In this document: piece after piece, positions 5,001 through 5,018 of the stretch
Numbering within the stretch: the stretch's first letter is position 1
Layout of the letters: every line of letters begins with the position of its first letter
Origin: an uncultured Peptoniphilus sp.
GTDB taxonomy: Bacteria; Bacillota; Clostridia; Tissierellales; Peptoniphilaceae
Length of the DNA stretch: 5,018 bases
Assembly: GCF_946998875.1 (NCBI RefSeq)
Contig: NZ_CAMQAY010000042.1
Span: 1-5,018 of the forward strand
Reading direction: 5' to 3'
Position numbers and translations under genes: made by a program
Notes under the pieces: generated by a model
The model's database searches: none
What the model was told of the DNA's origin: nothing
What the model saw: the letters and a program-made list of their open reading frames with translations, nothing else

Positions 5001-5018
5001 TAAAATTTTTAAGAGGCA
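5001..5018 (+). other. Downstream edge, possible start of another ribosome binding site
   Basis: The last 18 bases follow the vorC stop with a second in-frame TAA, then an A/T run and AAGAGGCA. No stem precedes the T run, so there is no intrinsic terminator within the window, and the purine-rich end could belong to the ribosome binding site of a sixth operon gene. Too little sequence remains to decide. Confidence 0.3.

Noticed and set aside
1..5018. CRISPR array, insertion sequence, tRNA or rRNA gene
   Set aside because: No spaced direct repeats of suitable length, transposase-like reading frame, terminal inverted repeats or structured GC-rich RNA sequence were seen on either strand.

Overview
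The window is AT-rich, with strong AGGAGG-type ribosome binding sites, heavy AGA (arginine) use, a HrcA/CIRCE-type heat-shock operator and ferredoxin-linked 2-oxoacid metabolism. Together these point to a strictly anaerobic low-GC Firmicute. My best guess is the Tissierellia/Peptoniphilaceae area or a related amino-acid-fermenting clostridial lineage; this is an inference from style and gene content, not from a search.

Layout: (1) Positions 1-644, minus strand, hold the first 214 codons of htpG (bacterial Hsp90), cut by the window edge. (2) Positions 645-1048 are a divergent, extremely AT-rich intergenic region. It holds a good sigma-A-type promoter and a CIRCE-like operator for htpG, a perfect 11-bp inverted repeat near the middle, and, on the plus strand, a promoter whose -35 region is built of 10-bp-phased repeats. 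(3) Positions 1049-5000, plus strand, are a tightly packed five-gene operon: a P-loop ATPase of unknown role, then the delta (2x[4Fe-4S] ferredoxin), alpha (VorB-like), beta (TPP-binding) and gamma subunits of a 2-oxoacid:ferredoxin oxidoreductase. Gaps are 10 and 11 nt, then two 1-nt TAATG overlaps. The last 18 bases contain no gene but end in a purine-rich stretch that may be the start of another ribosome binding site.

How it works together: alpha and beta form the TPP-dependent catalytic core that decarboxylates a 2-oxoacid (probably a branched-chain one, possibly 2-oxoglutarate) onto CoA. Gamma supplies the probable CoA-binding domain, and delta carries electrons to external ferredoxin. 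The acyl-CoA can be used for ATP synthesis and the reduced ferredoxin for redox balance.

The most unusual item is the gamma subunit. It is 400 residues, about twice the usual length, and its C-terminal half reads as a four-helix ferritin/rubrerythrin-like domain with a partly degraded di-iron ligand set. A ferritin-like module fused to an oxygen-sensitive ferredoxin oxidoreductase suggests a built-in protective, regulatory or scaffolding module, and it is the best candidate here for something undescribed.
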